From: Brugia malayi
Taxonomy: Eukaryota; Nematoda; Chromadorea; Rhabditida; Onchocercidae
Direction: 5' to 3'
Length of the DNA stretch: 64,000 nucleotides
NCBI RefSeq assembly: GCF_000002995.4
Contig: NW_025062477.1
Location: 7,908,649-7,972,648, forward strand
Under the pieces are notes generated by a model that worked only from the letters and a program-made list of their open reading frames with translations, was not told the DNA's origin and did no database searches. Below, piece after piece: positions 61,645 to 64,000 of this stretch (position 1 is its first letter; each line of letters begins with the position of its first letter). Made by a program: the position numbers and the translations under genes.

Positions 61645-61995
61645 TTATAATGGTCTTTATTATGTATTCGATATAGTTGCAAAAGATTCTGTTGGTAGCC
61701 TAGAAGTATTTCATTTCTAATTAGTCTTTGAAATCTTGCAAGTTGAACAATCGGGGGCGCTTTTCGCAAATTTTGGATTATATGAAAAGATAACTTTTGA
61801 AGTAGGTACTGTTCGAATCTAGAAGTTATTGTGTGCTCTTTAAGCACTATGCTTCGATTTGTTTGTACCATTCAAAATGTAATTTATAGGGAATAAAACT
61901 GAGGGGAGTTTCCCGCACATAGTATTACTGTCCCACTCTACATCTTTTTTAAAGACATTGTTTGTGATTGACTTTAACTTCATGTGATTTAAAAT
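61645..61995. terminator. Convergent 3' region of MCRS1 and eat-16
   Basis: 350 bp shared by two converging genes. AATAAA on the plus strand at 61892-61897 suits MCRS1. The minus strand has AATAAA at 61656-61661, which would make the two 3' UTRs overlap. A 125-codon minus-strand frame (61494-61871) overlaps MCRS1 coding sequence and is a shadow. Confidence 0.55.
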
Positions 61996-64000
61996 CTACC
62001 TTTGTGTTTGCGCTTTTACTACAGAGAGAGAGTCAGAACTGAGCTGTTTTGGAAGTGAAATATGGGAATTGTCGTCACGACTTATTTTATGTTGTTTAGC
62101 AGCAGTTGGCAACTTCTTCTGGTTACCCATATTGAATACGAAATTTCGCCAACCAAGACGTCTTGAACCCTGCAAAGCATTAAAATTCAATAGAAAGTCG
62201 GTAAATTCTTAATATGTTAGCAATGATGGCCATACAGACGTCGGAATCATTTATTTCATAAGAAATACTTGTTGCTGAGCTGCTGAAAGTACTCCCATAT
62301 AGATCTGAGAGCGCAAAAATCGTGGGTACGAATCTTTGCTCATCAAAGTGAATATATGTTCCTCAGCTGGGGAAAATGCATGCCGTCTGGCCACCAATTT
62401 ATCCTGCAGTGATTTCATTGTAGCTTCTAGAGTACGTGAATCAACATTTACCTGAAAATGTAAAAATTACTGGTCGTGTTCCATTACATATTAATTCTCC
62501 ATTCCGAAATAATACAGTATGCTATAAGGATGACTTGAGCTAAAGGGGTTCTTCCCTTTTTAATTATTTTGTGTACCGAGGACATTACTCGTAGCCAAGA
62601 TTAAAAGAAAGACACACTCTGGAAGTACTCTGTGGTAGAATGCAAAAAGGAATTTGACTGTCGACTTGAAAAACATGAAACAAAACTTTAACTGCAATTA
62701 ACTGTAGTGTAACAAATCTCGAAAAATATACCTGACAAGGTGCACCGGACGATAAAAACTCTTCATAAATACGCTGCGCCTTCCTTTCTACTTGCTCATT
62801 AGTGGAAAACTTCAAATCTTGAATGGCCATCCAAAATCGTATGTTTTCAGAGGAAAATTCGCTTTCTAGGAATGTTTCAAGAACCTGTCGCCCAATGGGA
62901 TCGCGAACGAGCTCCTGTATCGAAAGGCCCCATCGTTTAACCCGTCGTTCAGTCGGTACTTCTACCCTATAGCAGTCTTGCACAGAGGAAACTTTTTAGA
63001 ATTTAATACAAGACACATGTAGTAAAAATTTAGAACGAAAATTTTCTTCTGCTACTACTTATCTTAAAGGAGGAGTTCACCAAGAAGCAATCGATATGAC
63101 ACTTTATTAACAAGAACAATATATAAGCAGTATATTGTTTTGGGGAAACTTCTAAGCATCTTATATATTTGGTTAGTGAATATTTTATACTTTATTTTTA
63201 AACTTTATAAATAAATAATCTTTCATGGATGCAGGACAATATAATACGACGCACTATTATTTTTCAATTAGTGCAACTTACGAATCGGTATTTAGCACCC
63301 ATAAATTAGTGTCATCAGATATCCACGGATTACTAGGCTGTGGAGTTGATATAAAAGGATCGTAGTCATGGAACTGTTCACACCAAGACACCATCCTAAA
63401 TTTTTTAATGTCATTTGATAACTTTATCTAAACAGTACATGCCTATATTAGCATAAAGAAATATTATATCACTTTCCTTATATCTGAACTTTCCACTACC
63501 AACACCGGCATGAAAAAAATTTCTTAATATAGCGATGTTTTTGAATGTTTGCATTCCACTTCTTCGTTAAAGAGAAAGCATTTTTTTCATATGTTTCTCA
63601 TTTTTTGTTTTATGAAAAAAAAAAAAGTAAGAAAAACAGTGAATGCCTACGTTTCACTCGCCTTAACAGCCTTCAACCATGGTTTCGTTTTCAAAGTGAA
63701 TTTCAATCGCTCCAGTTCTGTTCGATAAACAGCAGCAGTACGCTTTCGTAATTTCTTTTCTCTCTTCTGAAAATGTGTGAATTCAGATCGATATAGTGAA
63801 CAGTCGTCATAAAGGTCAGCAAGTATTTCCTCATTATAGAAAAAAATTGAAGAAACAGCTCCATCTTTATAAATAAATTTTTTTTAAACAATCTGCTTAT
63901 TCAAGTATAACATTTTAGTCCAAATTTCGGAATAACGCTTTCTATCTTTTCCAATGTTTCTAGGTTTTTAGATAAAAAGATAACCTGAATGTGTTGCTCG
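61996..64000 (-). CDS. eat-16: EAT-16-like R7-family RGS protein, 3' part, with frameshift
   Basis: R7 RGS proteins are GTPase activators for Galpha-o/q, built as DEP, GGL (binding Gbeta5) and RGS; C. elegans EAT-16 restrains Gq (EGL-30) signalling. Exons seen: 63829-63651 (LYDDCSLYRSEF, then the basic GGL-region helix RTAAVYRTELERLKF), 63395-63282 (YDPFISTPQPSNPWISDDTN), 62966-62732 (RVKRWGLSIQELVRDP, FLESEFSSENIRFWMAIQDL), 62452-62269 (VNVDSRTLEATM; EEHIFTLMSKDSYPRFLRSQ), 62169-61996 (GSRRLGWRNFVFNMGNQKKL and a polar tail). The first three joins keep phase. Exon 62452-62269 is one base too long: a run of four A on the coding strand at 62398-62401 shifts the frame inside the RGS domain. Without one base the domain is intact, so this is either an assembly error or a real lesion. 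The N-terminal DEP part lies past the right edge. VEVPTERRVKRW and the C-terminal exon favour EAT-16 over EGL-10. Confidence 0.88.
62269..62452 (-). pseudogene. Frameshifted RGS exon of eat-16 (probable one-base error)
   Basis: The exon has a good acceptor (ATTTTCAG) and donor (GTATTT), and strong RGS sequence in two frames that switch at the A4 run near 62398-62401. It is 184 bases where 183 would keep phase with both neighbours. The rest of the gene is intact, so a sequencing or assembly error is more likely than true decay. Confidence 0.6.

Noticed and set aside
61494..61871. 125-codon minus-strand frame at the MCRS1 3' end
   Set aside because: It is antisense to MCRS1 coding sequence and matches no family; a shadow frame.

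Overview
This window is nuclear DNA from a nematode, most likely a filarial or other spirurid (clade III) worm. It is strongly AT-rich. Genes are split into many small exons by introns with GTAAGT-like donors and TTTCAG-like acceptors. Several start codons lie just downstream of an unpaired 3' splice site, as expected for spliced-leader trans-splicing. The best protein matches are to conserved animal genes and their C. elegans orthologs. I see no bacterial operon, phage, CRISPR array or clear transposon. Exon models were built by hand from splice signals, reading phase and family knowledge; no alignment program was run.

Layout from left to right: LTV1 (40S ribosome assembly, minus); mek-2 (MAPK kinase, minus), divergent from gex-2/CYFIP (WAVE complex, plus, 30 exons over 10.4 kb); an RBM12/SWAN-type protein with five RRMs (minus, 15 exons); a gene-poor 4.5 kb stretch; SEC63/dnj-29 (ER translocon J-protein, plus); mel-26 (MATH-BTB adaptor for CUL-3, minus); gld-4 (non-canonical poly(A) polymerase, minus); a small glutaredoxin with a possible myristoylation signal (plus); an LDLa-domain single-pass membrane protein (minus); an unrecognised gene of about 330 residues (plus); MCRS1 (FHA-domain chromatin protein, plus); and the 3' part of eat-16, an R7-family RGS protein (minus, running off the right edge).

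The genes do not form one pathway. Links known from C. elegans biology are Ras-MAPK signalling (mek-2), actin nucleation (gex-2), control of katanin in the early embryo (mel-26), germline poly(A) control (gld-4) and G-protein signalling (eat-16). The unrecognised gene and MCRS1 are 346 bp apart on the same strand and could be an operon.

The main unexplained signal is a set of perfect or near-perfect fold-back inverted repeats (18-23 bp arms, loops of 4-32 nt) scattered through introns and spacers. One of them forms the 3' splice site of the glutaredoxin catalytic exon. Also notable are a one-base frameshift in the RGS domain of eat-16, an abrupt T13/G14/A12 homopolymer block in an LTV1 intron, and diverged duplicated segments inside gex-2 introns. 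No clear case for an entirely new biological system was found.
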